From Mariniphaga sp964559175 (lineage in GTDB: Bacteria; Bacteroidota; Bacteroidia; Bacteroidales; Prolixibacteraceae), in NCBI GenBank assembly GCA_964559175.1, contig CAZLGT010000001.1:1-64000 (forward strand): a stretch of DNA of 64,000 nucleotides, given 5' to 3'. The notes beneath the pieces were generated by a model. It was not told the origin of the DNA, did no database searches, and worked only from the letters and a program-made list of their open reading frames with translations. Positions 1 through 8,118 of the stretch are shown here, piece after piece. How positions within the stretch are numbered: position 1 is the first letter of the stretch; each line of letters begins with the position of its first letter. The position numbers were made by a program, and so were the translations under genes.

Positions 1-83
1 TCGTCTCCGGTTGGCACAACTACTGCGTTTGCTACTCCAAAAGAAAATAAAACGGTTGCGATAATAACTGATAACTTTTTCAT
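1..83 (-). CDS. Exported protein, N-terminal fragment cut by the window edge
   Basis: Reading the minus strand from an ATG at 83 gives a 27-residue open frame that runs off the window. It starts MKKLSVIIATV and continues through a short hydrophobic stretch to FGVANA followed by VVVP. This has the form of a type I signal peptide (Lys-Lys, hydrophobic core, A-N-A before a likely cleavage site). The mature protein is not visible, so no function can be given. The start is the only ATG in frame, and the upstream sequence is AT-rich as usual for promoters in this phylum. Confidence 0.6.
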   Translation of the reverse strand, partial: MKKLSVIIATVLFSFGVANAVVVPTGD

Positions 84-514
84 GATTTCGTGTTTTTAAT
101 TGTTTATAAATTTTTTAATTTTTTACATCTTCAAGCGTGCCAGTAACTTAACAACCCGAATGCCAAAAATGTAAATTATTGAAAAACAGTGTCTTGGTAG
201 ATAGGTGTGCGATGTGGTTACCTTTTTTTGGGACAGAATTTATCAAAATGGGACATAGGGCAGGTATGGGACAGCTATTTTTTTCTGAAGCCACCGGTAT
301 TTCCAGATACCGTTTATAAGTGATTCAGAACAGTAAAACTGATTTTCGGGTAGCGTTGCTCTGTAAAGCAAGTCTCCGGAGCAACGGGCAGATGAGTTTT
401 GCGCACAAAAAGTAAAAGGCTACTCTTTTGAGGCAACCTTTTTCATGTTTTCAGCAACAATATTGTGCAATACTTAGTTTAAATCCAGCAGTTTATAAAA
501 AAAGCTAATTTCGC
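84..514. other. Gene-poor gap of 431 bp with three TGGGACA repeats and one dyad
   Basis: No convincing gene is seen on either strand. The heptamer TGGGACA occurs three times in the same direction at 229-235, 249-255 and 267-273 (spacings 20 and 18 bp). Farther on, CGTTGCTC at 354-361 is matched by GAGCAACG at 379-386, a perfect 8-bp inverted repeat. Repeated short motifs near an end are known for IS21-type elements, so this could be the remnant of a mobile element. No transposase remnant could be recognised, so that origin is only a guess. Confidence 0.4.
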
Positions 515-823
515 TTAATGTTCATCTTCCTGGCGCTGGCTTTTAAATAACGAAGCCAAATGCTGAAAAGCCTCTTTAAACGATTCTGCACTTTTTGAAA
601 AAGCTTCTTTGGCTTCGGCCCATTTGCCGTCGCCCGACTCTTCCATTTTTTTGTACCTGGCTTCCAGTTCGGCTTCAATTTCTTTAATTTCAGCCATAAT
701 TTCCCTGTATTTGGTTTTCGACTTTTCCTTTAAATCACCACTTTTTGATTCCAGTTCTTCCAGTTGTGCAAAAAGATCGTCGATTCCCCTTTTGGCTTTT
801 TCCTTAAATTCTTCCCTGTTCAT
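515..823 (-). CDS. Small charged coiled-coil protein, hypothetical
   Basis: The 102-residue product is rich in Glu, Lys and Ala with heptad-like spacing across most of its length (for example LEELESKSGDLKEKSK and EIMAEIKEIEAELEAR). It has no signal peptide and no membrane segment, so a cytosolic alpha-helical or coiled-coil protein is expected. A minus-strand TATTTTTG at 853-860 sits 30 bp before the ATG and fits the phylum's -7 box. It is divergent from the permease gene at 894. I do not recognise the family. The strong amino-acid bias and promoter favour a real gene over the antisense extension of the permease frame. Confidence 0.7.
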   Translation of the reverse strand: MNREEFKEKAKRGIDDLFAQLEELESKSGDLKEKSKTKYREIMAEIKEIEAELEARYKKMEESGDGKWAEAKEAFSKSAESFKEAFQHLASLFKSQRQEDEH

Positions 824-893
824 TTTTTATTCAATTAAGTTTCTTTTCTTACCAAAAATAGTAATTTTAATTTTTGAAAAACTGAAAAAATTT

Positions 894-3113
894 ATGAATA
901 TCACTGCGAAAAAGTTTGGCACAGCGCCGGTGTTTTTTACCGCAATTTCTACCATTCTGGGGGCAATCCTGTTTTTGCGTTTCGGTTTTGCCGTAGGAAC
1001 ACTTGGTTTTTGGGGGGTTATTCTGATCATTTTGCTTGGGCACCTCGTAACCATTCCCACGGCGCTCGCCATTTCCGAAATTGCCACCAACAAGCGGGTT
1101 GAAGGCGGCGGAGAGTATTTTATCATATCCCGTTCGTTTGGACTTAACATTGGCGCCACCATTGGCATTGCCCTTTTCTTTTCGCAGGCCATTAGTGTAG
1201 CTTTTTATGTAATTGCTTTCACTGAAGCATTCGAGTTCCTTTTTAATTTTATTGCTGAAAGATTTGGTTTTGTGCTGCCGCGGCAGGCCGTTAGTTTGCC
1301 GGTAATGGCCGGCCTGGCTGTATTAATCATTAAAAAAGGCGCCAACCTGGGTGTGAAGGCACTCTATTTTGTAGTTGCCATCCTGTTTATTTCCATCATT
1401 ATGTTTTTTTTGGGGAGCACAGGTCATGCCGACGAATCAACATTTAACCTGGCCAGTGCACAGTTGCGAAACCCACAGGACTTTTTCGTGGTATTTGCCA
1501 TTATTTTTCCAGCTTTTACCGGCATGACAGCCGGAGTAGGACTATCGGGCGATTTAAAAAAACCGTCGAAATCCATTCCGCTCGGAACCACCCTGGCCAC
1601 CTTTTCAGGTATGATTATTTACTTTTTTGTGGTTTACAAACTGGCCTTATCGGTACCCATCGACGACCTTTTGGAGCACCAGCTGATTATGTCACGCATT
1701 GCCCTGGGTGGCGCTATAGTTATACCGTTGGGACTGGCAGCCTCCACCATTTCGTCGGCTTTGGGATCGGTAATGGTAGCCCCGCGCACCCTTCAGGCAC
1801 TGGCGCTCGACCGGGCATTTCCCTCGAAAAAAATCAACTACTGGCTTTCAAAAGGCCGATCGGGCGACAATGAGCCTGTAAATGCTTCGCTGGTCACCTG
1901 CATCATTGCCTTCGTGTTTGTGGCAATGGGCGATGTTAACGCAGTGGCCTCCATCATCTCCATGTTTTTCATGGTAACGTACGGCTCGCTATGCCTTATT
2001 TCGTTTTTGAACCATTTTGGGTCTTCGCCGTCATACCGGCCTTCTTTCAAATCGCGGTGGTACATTTCGCTCACCGGATTTGTGGTGGCCGTTTGGGTGA
2101 TGTTTAAAATCAGCACTGCCTATGCCCTCCTTTCTTTCGGACTAATTGCCGCCATCTATTTGTATGTTGACTATTACCATAAATCGCGCAAAGGTTTTGC
2201 CTCCATCTTTGCCAATGCCCTGTTTCAGCTCAACCGGAATTTGCAGGTAATGATTCAGAAAAAGCAGAGCAAAAAAGAGCAAAAAGAGTGGCGGCCCAGT
2301 GCGATTTGCATTTCAAAAGATTCGTTTAAGCGCGATAAGGCTTTTCGCCTGTTGAACTGGATATCGTATAAATACGGGTTTGGAACCTACCTGCACCATA
2401 TTGTGGGGTACTACTCCAAAACCACCGCCGAACAAGCCCGGACAGAGTTGACAAAACTGATGGATCATGTGAATAACATCGAAAACCATGTTTACATCGA
2501 TACACTCATTTCCCCGTCAAATACATCGGCCATAGCGCAGGCCATACAAATTCCAGGCATTGCGGGCATGGAAAACAACATGGTAATTTTTGAATACGAT
2601 AAAGAAAGCCCAACCAACCTGAACGAAATTGTCGATAATTTTTCACTGGTTGCTTCGGGCGATTTCGATATTTGCATCCTGGCCAGCGGCCATCGTGAGA
2701 TTCCATACAAAAAGGGCATTCATATCTGGATAAACTCGCTGGATACCGAAAATGCCAACCTGATGATATTGCTCGGGTTCATTATTTCCGGTCATCCCGA
2801 CTGGCGAAAGGGCCACATTCAGATTTTTAATATTTGCCGGCCCGAAAATATGGAAGAAACCCAGAAGGCCATGGATGAACTGGTCCTTTCAGGGCGGCTC
2901 CCCATTTCAGGGAAAAACATCCGGCTGATCATTCAGAAGCCGGAAGTTTCGTCAAAAGCAATAATCAACGAACATTCGGCAACTGCCGGCCTTACCATGA
3001 TTGGGCTGCGCGAAGAACGTATTAAAAAAGACAAAGAGAAAGTATTTGAAGGATACGACGAATTGGGTACCATTTTATTTGTTCACTCAAAAGAACAGAA
3101 AAGCATTGAATAA
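894..3113 (+). CDS. SLC12-like permease of the APC superfamily
   Basis: The 739-residue protein has about 12 hydrophobic segments in its first 440 residues, then a soluble C-terminal region. N-terminal TM1 reads TAISTILGAILFLRFGFAVG, and a later segment contains FPAFTGMTAGVGLSGDLK; both resemble the cation-chloride cotransporter (SLC12) branch of COG0531 permeases. The large cytosolic tail is also usual there. Substrate is not determined: chloride with cations, or amino acids, are both possible. The frame is open upstream to 609, but that part lies antisense to the coiled-coil gene, and MNITAKKFG at 894 aligns with the family start. The stop codon overlaps the start of the CorA gene (TAATG), which suggests translational coupling. 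Confidence 0.85.
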   Translation: MNITAKKFGTAPVFFTAISTILGAILFLRFGFAVGTLGFWGVILIILLGHLVTIPTALAISEIATNKRVEGGGEYFIISRSFGLNIGATIGIALFFSQAISVAFYVIAFTEAFEFLFNFIAERFGFVLPRQAVSLPVMAGLAVLIIKKGANLGVKALYFVVAILFISIIMFFLGSTGHADESTFNLASAQLRNPQDFFVVFAIIFPAFTGMTAGVGLSGDLKKPSKSIPLGTTLATFSGMIIYFFVVYKLALSVPIDDLLEHQLIMSRIALGGAIVIPLGLAASTISSALGSVMVAPRTLQALALDRAFPSKKINYWLSKGRSGDNEPVNASLVTCIIAFVFVAMGDVNAVASIISMFFMVTYGSLCLISFLNHFGSSPSYRPSFKSRWYISLTGFVVAVWVMFKISTAYALLSFGLIAAIYLYVDYYHKSRKGFASIFANALFQLNRNLQVMIQKKQSKKEQKEWRPSAICISKDSFKRDKAFRLLNWISYKYGFGTYLHHIVGYYSKTTAEQARTELTKLMDHVNNIENHVYIDTLISPSNTSAIAQAIQIPGIAGMENNMVIFEYDKESPTNLNEIVDNFSLVASGDFDICILASGHREIPYKKGIHIWINSLDTENANLMILLGFIISGHPDWRKGHIQIFNICRPENMEETQKAMDELVLSGRLPISGKNIRLIIQKPEVSSKAIINEHSATAGLTMIGLREERIKKDKEKVFEGYDELGTILFVHSKEQKSIE

Positions 3114-4177
3114 TGGCAAGATTCATTAAAAGCCGTAAAATTTCTCATGGTGCAACCCCCGGCTCCCTCATTTTTATAGGGAACCGCAAAATGGAGAAAA
3201 CCGAAATTCACCTGATGATTTACAGCAGGGAAGAGCTGGTGGAAAAACAGGTAGAGAAGATAAGCGACATCCCGGAATCAGTTCCCGAAGGTTCTGTTCT
3301 TTGGGTGAATATTTACGGACTGCAGGATACTGACCTTATTGCACAGGCAGGCGAACGATTTTCCATACACCCACTGGAACTGGAAGATATTATGAATACC
3401 GACCAGCGCCCCAAGGTGGTGGAAAAAGAGCAAAACCTTACTTTTTTTCTGAAAATTTTGAATGTTGCAGAAGATACCGGCAGGATTACAGGAGACCAGG
3501 TTTCCATTGTTTTGACAGCGAATGCAGTAGTTACCTTTCAGGAAAAACCGGCACACTATTTTGACCCGGTACGCGAACGTATTCGCAACGGGCGGGGCCG
3601 GATAAGAAATTCCGGAGCCGATTACCTGGCCTATGCACTCATCGACACCCTGGTTGACGGGTACATTCACAGCATCGAAAGTCTGGGAACCGTTTTGGAA
3701 GGAATGGAGGACGAAGTGCTTCATCATTCGGAAAAACCGACGCTCGAAAAAATTTACCGGTTAAAAACCAACATCGGGTTTCTTCGGAAATCCATTTTCC
3801 CATTAAAAGAAATCATGCTTTCGGTAAACAAATCCGAATCAAATCTCATCCAGAAAAAAACAGTCAGCTTTTTGAAAGACCTGAACGACCTGGCCACACA
3901 AGCACTGGAAGCTATTGAAATTTATCACAATATGGCGAATGATTACCTGAACATTTATCATTCGAACGTGGCCAACCGTACCAACGAGGTGATGAAGGTG
4001 CTTACCATTTTTGCTTCCATTTTCATTCCGCTGACATTTATTGCCGGAGTTTATGGCACCAATTTCGATTATCTTCCGGAATTACATTTCAGGTTCAGTT
4101 ATTTCATTATGTGGGGAATTATGATAGGAATTGCAGTTGTAATGTTATTTTATTTTAAACGAAAAAACTGGTTATAA
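3113..4177 (+). CDS. corA: CorA family divalent cation transporter with a GTN motif
   Basis: The 354-residue protein has the CorA plan: a long alpha/beta and helical cytosolic domain, a helix leading to TM1, and two C-terminal membrane segments (about 293-313 and 324-345). The signature after TM1 is normally YGMNF; here it reads YGTNF at 314-318, with PEL following as usual. The GMN loop forms the selectivity filter for hydrated magnesium in known CorA proteins, so the Met to Thr change may alter ion choice (Mg, Co, Zn or Ni). The ATG overlaps the preceding stop by one base. It likely forms an operon with the permease and the SDR gene, which starts 3 bp later. Confidence 0.85.
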   Translation: MARFIKSRKISHGATPGSLIFIGNRKMEKTEIHLMIYSREELVEKQVEKISDIPESVPEGSVLWVNIYGLQDTDLIAQAGERFSIHPLELEDIMNTDQRPKVVEKEQNLTFFLKILNVAEDTGRITGDQVSIVLTANAVVTFQEKPAHYFDPVRERIRNGRGRIRNSGADYLAYALIDTLVDGYIHSIESLGTVLEGMEDEVLHHSEKPTLEKIYRLKTNIGFLRKSIFPLKEIMLSVNKSESNLIQKKTVSFLKDLNDLATQALEAIEIYHNMANDYLNIYHSNVANRTNEVMKVLTIFASIFIPLTFIAGVYGTNFDYLPELHFRFSYFIMWGIMIGIAVVMLFYFKRKNWL

Positions 4178-4180
4178 ATA

Positions 4181-5107
4181 ATGGATAGTATGCAGGTAAT
4201 TTTAGGTGCAGGAGGTGCCATTGGGAAAAATTTGGCAAAAGAACTGAAAAATTATGCATCAAAAGTGAGGCTGGTGGGCCGCAATCCGCAAAAAATGAAT
4301 GAAAACGATGAATTGTTTCCCGGTGATTTAACTGACGGACAATTTGTTGAAAAGGCCATTGAAGGAGCGAAGGTGGCTTATCTCGTTGCCGGGTTGCCTT
4401 ATCGCCTGAAAACATGGAAACAGCAATGGCCGTTAATCATGCGGAATGTGATTTCTGCCTGCAAAAAGCACCGCTGCAAACTGGTGTTTTTCGATAACAT
4501 GTACCTTTACAATGCAGGAAATCTGAGTCCCATGATAGAGGAGACCGAGGTGAATCCACCATCGAGAAAGGGCAAGGTGCGGGCACAAATTGCCCAAATG
4601 CTGATGCACGAAGCAGAAACCGGAAAATTAAATGCGCTGATTGCCCGTGCGGCCGATTTTTACGGGCCGGGCATTAAAAACAGTATGTTTAACGAGGCCG
4701 TGGTAAAAAACCTGAAATCGGGCAAAAAAGCCAACTGGTTCTGTTCTCTGAAATACAAACACAATTTCACCTATACCCCAGATGCTGCCAAAGCAACTGC
4801 ACTTTTAGGAAACTCTGAAAATGCCTTCGGGCAGGTATGGCACCTTCCCACCGTTCCTGCACTTACTATGCAGGAATGGATTGAACTGACGGCTCGTCAT
4901 CTGAGCGTTGAATCCAAAACCATGGTGGTTAGTAAACCACTTATTGGTGTGCTGGGCCTGTTTAGCCCGCTCATGCGCGAAATGAAGGAAATGCTCTATC
5001 AGTACGATCGCGATTACGAATTCGACAGTTCGAAGTTTGAAACGGTGTTCAATATAAAACCAACGCCGGCAGAAGAGGCATTAAAACAGATTGCAGATGC
5101 TGGCTGA
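4181..5107 (+). CDS. Atypical short-chain dehydrogenase/NAD-dependent epimerase-like protein
   Basis: The 308-residue product opens with a Rossmann glycine motif GAGGAIG (about 8-14), an acidic/basic turn VRLVGRNPQK and a DLTD element, as in extended SDR or NmrA-like proteins. The catalytic Tyr-x-x-x-Lys pair of classical SDRs is not seen at its usual place, where the sequence reads FFDNMYLYN, so it may bind NAD(P) without standard reductase chemistry. It lies 3 bp after corA and is probably co-transcribed with it. An alternative ATG nine bases later gives MQVILGAGG and would also fit. The substrate is unknown. Confidence 0.8.
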   Translation: MDSMQVILGAGGAIGKNLAKELKNYASKVRLVGRNPQKMNENDELFPGDLTDGQFVEKAIEGAKVAYLVAGLPYRLKTWKQQWPLIMRNVISACKKHRCKLVFFDNMYLYNAGNLSPMIEETEVNPPSRKGKVRAQIAQMLMHEAETGKLNALIARAADFYGPGIKNSMFNEAVVKNLKSGKKANWFCSLKYKHNFTYTPDAAKATALLGNSENAFGQVWHLPTVPALTMQEWIELTARHLSVESKTMVVSKPLIGVLGLFSPLMREMKEMLYQYDRDYEFDSSKFETVFNIKPTPAEEALKQIADAG

Positions 5108-5151
5108 TCCGCGAAAATTTTGTATTTTCCTGCCATTAACAGAAAACCGAA

Positions 5152-6063
5152 ATGAATAATGTCTATGATTTTCTGAGCGATGTCACCGGGTTGCCACCCG
5201 AAACGCTGGGGAAACTCTTTCTCTCGCTGGCCATCATCTTATTTTTATATCTCATTCGGGTTATTGTGCTGCGCATTGTGTGGCGGCAAACCAAAAATGT
5301 AAAAGTGCGCTACCAGTGGAAGCGGACCATTTCATTCATTGTTCCGTTTGTCGGAACTATTTTGGTTGGAAGTGTTTGGGTGCAGGCATTCAGGCAGTTC
5401 GGAGCTTTTCTGGGGTTGTTTTCTGCCGGCCTTGCCATTGCACTTAAAGATCCGCTTACCAACCTGGCCGGCTGGTTCTTCATCATGTTCAGGCATCCTT
5501 TTGTGGTGGGCGACCGCATACAAATTGGCGAAAATGCAGGGGATGTTATCGATATTCGTCTTTTTCAATTCACCATTCTGGAAATAAATAACTGGGTGGA
5601 AGCTGACCAAAGTACCGGTCGTATCATCCACATGCCAAACGGGAAGGTTTTTACCGAACCACAGGTGAACTACAGCACCGGTTTTGACTACATCTGGAAC
5701 GAAATGAAGGTACGTCTCACTTTTGAAAGTAACTGGGAAAAAGCAAAAAACATTTTAGAAGACATAGTGAACCGCAGAGCCGAAAACATCGACAGGGCTG
5801 CCGAAAAGGAAATTTTTGAAGCCAGTAAAAATTTCATGATTCATTATACACACCTCACTCCCTATGTTTACACTTGCGTTAAAGATTTTGGCGTGCAGCT
5901 TACCATCCGGTATCTTTGCAATCCGCGCAGACGAAGAGGTTCTGAAAATGAAATCTGGCAGGATATCCTTACACAGTTCCGAAATCACGCCGACATCAGA
6001 TTTGCTTATCCAACCACCCGGTTTTATACAAGGGGGGAAGATGCAATGGATTTTTCTTCCTGA
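5152..6063 (+). CDS. Small-conductance mechanosensitive channel, MscS family
   Basis: The 303-residue protein has three hydrophobic segments (about 20-43, 60-80 and 83-110). The third carries the glycine/alanine-rich pore helix GLFSAGLAIALKDPLTNLAGW, and this is followed by FVVGDRIQIG, which starts the MscS beta domain. These are standard for MscS-type channels that relieve turgor after osmotic downshift. The remaining residues match the alpha/beta C-terminal vestibule. It follows the SDR gene after 44 bp and may have its own weak promoter there (TTTTGTATTTTCC). Length is normal for a short MscS. Confidence 0.9.
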   Translation: MNNVYDFLSDVTGLPPETLGKLFLSLAIILFLYLIRVIVLRIVWRQTKNVKVRYQWKRTISFIVPFVGTILVGSVWVQAFRQFGAFLGLFSAGLAIALKDPLTNLAGWFFIMFRHPFVVGDRIQIGENAGDVIDIRLFQFTILEINNWVEADQSTGRIIHMPNGKVFTEPQVNYSTGFDYIWNEMKVRLTFESNWEKAKNILEDIVNRRAENIDRAAEKEIFEASKNFMIHYTHLTPYVYTCVKDFGVQLTIRYLCNPRRRRGSENEIWQDILTQFRNHADIRFAYPTTRFYTRGEDAMDFSS

Positions 6064-6176
6064 TTTTTTATATTCAATATGCCCCGTAAAGGGTTTTTGA
6101 ACAGTCAATTTTTGGAATATATTATTCTTTTGTTCGATAGATTTCTTTGTAGTTGGTTGTTGTACAGCAATTTGCT

Positions 6177-6201
6177 TTTATTTAGAGTTGGTCTAAATAA
6201 A
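6177..6201. promoter_or_regulatory. 10-bp perfect inverted repeat upstream of the acyl-CoA synthetase gene
   Basis: TTTATTTAGA (6177-6186) and TCTAAATAAA (6192-6201) are perfect inverted arms around a 5-base spacer. The site is 55 bp upstream of a -7 like box and 86 bp before the ATG of the acyl-CoA synthetase gene. Its form suits a dimeric repressor or activator. An AT-rich hairpin without function cannot be excluded. Confidence 0.4.
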
Positions 6202-6255
6202 TAAGGTGCACCATTTTATTGCTTTTCAGTAATTTAATGAAGAATGTAAAAGGGG

Positions 6256-6264
6256 TATATTTGG
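6256..6264 (+). promoter_or_regulatory. Candidate -7 box TATATTTGG for the acyl-CoA synthetase gene
   Basis: TATATTTGG fits the Bacteroidota -7 consensus TAnnTTTG and is placed 22 bp before the ATG at 6287. No clear TTTG is seen at the -33 spacing, so the call rests on the -7 box only. Confidence 0.4.
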
Positions 6265-6286
6265 CCGTTATAAAAATCAAAAAGAA

Positions 6287-8074
6287 ATGACGGTTAAAGT
6301 TACGCGTACATTTGATATCCTCGATAAATACATGCAGGAATTTCCGCGCCAGGATGCGTTGGGTGGGAAAAAGGACGGTGAGTGGTACACCTATTCCACA
6401 GAAGAATATTACAAAAAGGCGCATCAGTTTGCTTTAGGCTTGCTTGCCCTGGGTTTTGAAAAGGGCGATAAGGTAGCAACGGTTACCACCAACCGGCCCG
6501 AGTGGAATTTTGCCGATATGGGCATGGCCATGACCGGTGTGGTGCACGTACCCATTTATCCAACCATTGCCGAAGAAGAATACAGTTACATTCTGGAACA
6601 TTCAGAATCGAAAATGCTCATAGCCGGCGACAGTAAGTTGTTTGAAAAGCTTCAACCGGTTGTTAAAGCTTTACCGGGAGTTCAGACGGTTTATACTTTT
6701 GAAGAGGTGGATGGAGCAAAAAACTTCGGGGAGATTTTAACGCTTGGTGAGTCGAAAAGGAAGGAGCTGGAGAGCAGGCTGGAAGAGATAAAAGCTTCCA
6801 TCCAACCGGAAGATTTGGCAACACTGATATATACTTCAGGTACCACCGGCGTTCCCAAGGGCGTTATGCTTTCTCAAAATAATTTGGTGTCTAATTTTGT
6901 GTCTCATGCCAAAATGCACCATTTAGGGAAAGATCACCGGGTTATCAGTTTTCTTCCGTTGTGCCATGTGTATGAACGGAGCGTAAACTACCATTTTCAG
7001 TATAAAGGCATGGGGGTTTATTATGTGGGAAATTTGAATCAGATTGTTTCGGCCATCAAAGAGATTAAGCCTCACATGTTTAATTCGGTTCCCCGCTTAC
7101 TCGAGAAGGTTTACGACGGGTTTGTGGCCAGGGGAAAAGAATTGTCGGGCATTAAAAAGTCGCTCTATTTCTGGGCGCTCCGGTTAACACGACATTTTGA
7201 ATATAACAAAAAATACAAGGCCGTACTGAAGTTCAAAATTAAGCTGGCCGACAAACTGATTTACTCCAAATGGCGGGCAGCCCTGGGCGGAAATATTGTT
7301 TACGTGGTTTCCGGTGGTGCCGCTTTGCAACCCCGCATTGCCCGGGTACTTGGCATGGCAGGCATGTATAACCTGGAAGGCTACGGACTGACTGAAACTT
7401 CGCCCGTTATTGCCGTTAACAATCCGGCCACCGGCGAAATGAAAATCGGAACCGTAGGCCCGGTTTTGGAAGGATATGAGGTGAAAATTGCCAGCGACGG
7501 TGAAATCCTCTGCAAAGGGCCCGGTGTAATGATGGGCTATTACAAAGCCCCGGAACTCACTGCCGAGGTAATTGACGAAAACGGCTGGTTTCATACCGGA
7601 GATATTGGTGTGTTCGAGGATGGAAAATACCTGAAGATAACCGACCGGAAAAAGGAAATCTTCAAACTTTCGGGTGGGAAATACATTGCCCCGCAAATGA
7701 TTGAAAACAAACTTAAAACATCGAACCTCATAGAGCAGGTAATGGTAATTGGCGCCAACCAAAAATTTGCCAGCGCGCTTGTTTCTCCTAATTTCCCGTT
7801 GCTGCACGACTGGTGTGCCGAGCATAAAATTCACTACCAGAACAACGAGGAGTTGATAAAAATTCCTGAAGTGATTGAAAAAATTCAGAAAGAGGTTCAG
7901 ATTATTAATAAGACGCTGGGTTCGCACGAGCAAATCAACCGTATCAGGCTGGTATGCGAAGAATGGACTCCGGCAACCGGTGAGTTGTCGCCTACACTGA
8001 AACTTCGGCGGAATGTGGTTTCGGTTAAATACCAGCACCTTATTGATGAGATTTATACCAACGGGAAGAATTAA
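6287..8074 (+). CDS. Long-chain fatty acid--CoA ligase (AMP-forming)
   Basis: The 595-residue protein is an ANL-superfamily adenylate-forming enzyme. Visible motifs are the P-loop YTSGTTGVPKG (about 182-192), the adenine-binding YGLTETSP, the GWFHTGDIG core with its ribose-binding Asp, and DRKKEIFKLSGGKY with the catalytic hinge region near the C-terminus. Such enzymes activate fatty acids with ATP and CoA at the cytosolic face of the membrane for beta-oxidation or lipid synthesis. Length and motif order are normal for the FACL family found in this phylum. It is a single-gene unit with its own candidate promoter, convergent with the DUF5686 gene. Confidence 0.92.
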   Translation: MTVKVTRTFDILDKYMQEFPRQDALGGKKDGEWYTYSTEEYYKKAHQFALGLLALGFEKGDKVATVTTNRPEWNFADMGMAMTGVVHVPIYPTIAEEEYSYILEHSESKMLIAGDSKLFEKLQPVVKALPGVQTVYTFEEVDGAKNFGEILTLGESKRKELESRLEEIKASIQPEDLATLIYTSGTTGVPKGVMLSQNNLVSNFVSHAKMHHLGKDHRVISFLPLCHVYERSVNYHFQYKGMGVYYVGNLNQIVSAIKEIKPHMFNSVPRLLEKVYDGFVARGKELSGIKKSLYFWALRLTRHFEYNKKYKAVLKFKIKLADKLIYSKWRAALGGNIVYVVSGGAALQPRIARVLGMAGMYNLEGYGLTETSPVIAVNNPATGEMKIGTVGPVLEGYEVKIASDGEILCKGPGVMMGYYKAPELTAEVIDENGWFHTGDIGVFEDGKYLKITDRKKEIFKLSGGKYIAPQMIENKLKTSNLIEQVMVIGANQKFASALVSPNFPLLHDWCAEHKIHYQNNEELIKIPEVIEKIQKEVQIINKTLGSHEQINRIRLVCEEWTPATGELSPTLKLRRNVVSVKYQHLIDEIYTNGKN

Positions 8075-8118
8075 AGGTGTTTCACGCGGGTCTTTTTCGA
8101 CGATTAATTGTTGTTGAT

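Noticed and set aside
609..893. In-frame upstream extension of the permease gene (95 extra residues)
   Set aside because: It lies antisense to the coiled-coil gene, has Ser-rich composition unlike a permease N-terminus, and the family start fits 894.
7184..8038. 284-codon open frame on the minus strand
   Set aside because: It lies fully antisense to the acyl-CoA synthetase gene, whose motifs are all intact, and its product resembles no family.
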